Source of the DNA: Azolla caroliniana | Lineage: Eukaryota; Polypodiophyta | Reading direction: 5' to 3' | Length of the DNA: 64,000 nucleotides | Assembly: GCA_043228905.1 (NCBI GenBank) | Contig: JBHGNT010000001.1 | Location: 2,604,001-2,668,000 of the forward strand | Shown here: one piece after another, positions 62,113-64,000 of the stretch | How positions within the stretch are numbered: position 1 is the stretch's first letter | Layout of the letters: every line of letters starts with the position of its first letter | Program-made: the position numbers and the translations under genes | The notes under the pieces: generated by a model | What the model saw: the letters and a program-made list of their open reading frames with translations, nothing else | What the model was told of the DNA's origin: nothing | The model's database searches: none

Positions 62113-63008
62113 TTGACCATGTCAACAATCCAACCATGTGAAAATTTCCATACTTGTGATGCACCCAAAAAGGCTTGAATTTCACATGGTTACCACCAAG
62201 TTATTGTAGTAAATGAATAGAGGTGGACCGATTATAAGCGACGTGTAAAGTTTTTGTTGTTTCCCCAATAAAATACACTTCTAACTCCTAATATTTCCTA
62301 TTAGACATCAAGAGTTATTCATATTCCTTACGTATAACGATTATTCTATCATGGGCTCTAAATCATCATTTTGAGATGTTATATTTCACCCTTAGCAAAT
62401 GTTTTGTAATAATGCGCATATCATCATGATGTTTGAATGTGACACTCTTTGCATTTGGTTCACATTGAGTATTGTTTCTCACCAACTTGATATTCTAGCT
62501 CATGTTTCTCTTTCTTGATTGTGATATTGTATTTACCACTATTGCTCAATGGTTGAATTAAGGTTCCATCTTTTGTGCTTGGGTGAAACAATTCATAGTA
62601 GGCAATCGAGAAATCATTTTGCATCATCATTTATTTTGACGTAAAATCCCTTTCTTTCATCTTACATGCTAACTAATTTTCTCCTAGTTAGGTAGCATTG
62701 GGTTGTCCAACCAATCATAGACATTTATTATATAGGTAATGGATGGATGACATTGAAGAAGGCCACTTAAATTTTTGTAAGTTCAAAGAGCAAGATGGAC
62801 ATGTGTTTCAAACCCAAGCACCTCATAACACAATCCACTTAGAGATTATCGAAGAAACATATCAAAGATAATGAATATTCACAAAAAATTATTATGGTAA
62901 AGCGCTAATTATGCACTTAACTAAAATAAATAAATCGTCCAATTTTGAAACTAAAGCCTCTCATTTATAGAGTCTTGAAATTATTAAAGTGGTACGATGC
63001 AATGCATT

Positions 63009-64000
63009 GTGACTACTTGTATCTTGAAACCATGTGGTGCCCTTGGGGAATCTCTACAGGTTAATGAATCCATGATGAGATCATTTGTAAATGTTTATTG
63101 CAAGACAATGTTATGCTTCAGGGAATGTTGCTTTCGTTGACATGTATGCCAAATGTAACGATTTGGATATGTAGGCTAAATGTGATAAACTATGAATAAC
63201 ACATAAAGTGCTCAAGGGGCTTCTGGTTCAAGATGTATGTGGTTTCTTGGAATGCATCCCAACATAGACCTAACTAGAAAGCATGGACTCCTTTTAAACA
63301 CAAGGCAAAATGACGGTGAGCATGGATATGATAAGGAGACACTCATGTGCTATGAGAAAATGTGAGTTGAAGGTGTGCCATTGGATGACATTACACTGGC
63401 TTGTATCTTAAAAGCTTGTGTTAGCAATGGAGACATTGCGGATGTTTCACGAACATATGTTGAAGTTATCCTCACGGGATTAGAAAAGGAGCTCCTTATC
63501 AGTGGTACTTTGGTAATTGATGTTTGTGCTAAATATAGCCTACTTGCAGAAACTCAACAACTGATTGGGGGGATGTTGAGAAGGTAATCTGTTGTGTTGA
63601 GAATATGTAACAAAAAGGTGTTTCTCAAGTCACTATACCATTACTTTGCAACGTGAAATCATATAATAGTATAGTATTCATCAAGCAAATGCATGCTGAG
63701 ATAATTAAGAAAGGATTCGACAAAGATCTTCTTATTGGTAGTACATTGGTTTATATGTATGTCCAAATTGGATGATTAAAGTAACACGTCAAGTTTTTGA
63801 CAACTTGCCAGTCAAAGATGCGATCCTATGGACTACATTAATAATTGGTTTGTAGAACACGAGCATGGCGAGGAAGCACTAAACCTCGTGAAGGATATGC
63901 AAACACATAATATCTTGCCAAATACATGTGTGCTTGTTTCTGGCTTGAAAGTTTGTGGTGATACTCGAGACATCAATCAATGTACTGTAATACATGCCGA
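63009..64000 (+). pseudogene. broken PLS-class PPR gene, continues past the window edge
   Basis: Conceptual translation in shifting frames gives recognisable PPR blocks in the right order. They are: TTCILKPCGALGESLQVNE (L), DMYAKCNDLDM-stop (S), a degraded P motif with VQDV, then LDDITLACILKACVSNGDIADV (L) and GTLVIDVCAKYSLLAETQQL (S). Further blocks are KQMHAEIIKKGFDKDLLIGST (L), VKDAILWTT (start of P) and HGEEALNLVKDMQTHNILPN (P end, as read through a stop). Stops and frameshifts recur about every 100-150 bases, so it is not functional. It belongs to the family of the 23-46 kb cluster but is far more decayed. Confidence 0.85.

Larger units (their letters stand above)
60120..63008. other. 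CSI1 promoter/leader side and intergenic DNA
   Basis: The left part includes the CSI1 5' UTR; a possible leader acceptor is TTTTAATTTTCAG near 60192. An ATGT-type simple repeat lies at 60533-60570 and a run of 16 C at 62097-62112. No gene recognised between about 60600 and 63000. Confidence 0.5.

Overview
The window is nuclear DNA of a land plant. Genes have short GT-AG introns, sense-strand CT microsatellites lie near several starts, and there are three textbook plant single-copy-type genes (PP2A B55 subunit, ribosomal protein eL20/L18a, and the cellulose synthase-microtubule linker CSI1/POM2). The most distinctive content is a cluster of very long PLS-class pentatricopeptide repeat (PPR) proteins. 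Their style (near-identical ~101-aa triplets, up to 1561 aa, a diverged DYW domain) resembles fern or other seedless-plant PPR families. A fern is my best guess, from memory of family style and not from any search.

Layout. 1-9.2 kb: AT-rich intergenic DNA with one 5'-truncated, decayed LINE (3415-5617) flanked by an imperfect 18-bp target-site duplication. 9.3-20.0 kb (+): a 14-coding-exon PP2A B55 gene whose exons I could join into a 517-codon frame. Its introns and leader hold at least five separate local tandem duplications and one hAT-like non-autonomous element. 23.4-45.6 kb: the PPR cluster. In order: a 1000-residue PPR-DYW protein (-, with an overlooked 5' exon), a PPR remnant beside a 152-bp tandem array (+), an 884-residue PPR-E protein (+), a 708-bp hAT-type element with 8-bp TSD, a 1355-residue PPR (-), and a 1561-residue PPR (+). 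46.8-48.3 kb (-): eL20 in four exons. 50.6-60.1 kb (-): CSI1 in six coding exons, 2129 residues, ending in a C2 domain. 63.0-64.0 kb (+): another broken PPR copy running off the window edge.

How the genes relate. The PPR proteins are expected to act in plastids or mitochondria as sequence-specific RNA-binding editing factors. One carries its own deaminase-like DYW domain, with features reminiscent of the DYW:KP variants linked to U-to-C editing. The other three stop inside or just after the E region and would need a deaminase partner in trans. PP2A B55, eL20 and CSI1 are housekeeping or cell-wall genes with no functional link to the PPR cluster that I can see. Exon boundaries were read by hand from splice sites and protein continuity. 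PPR codes and organelle targeting are inference.
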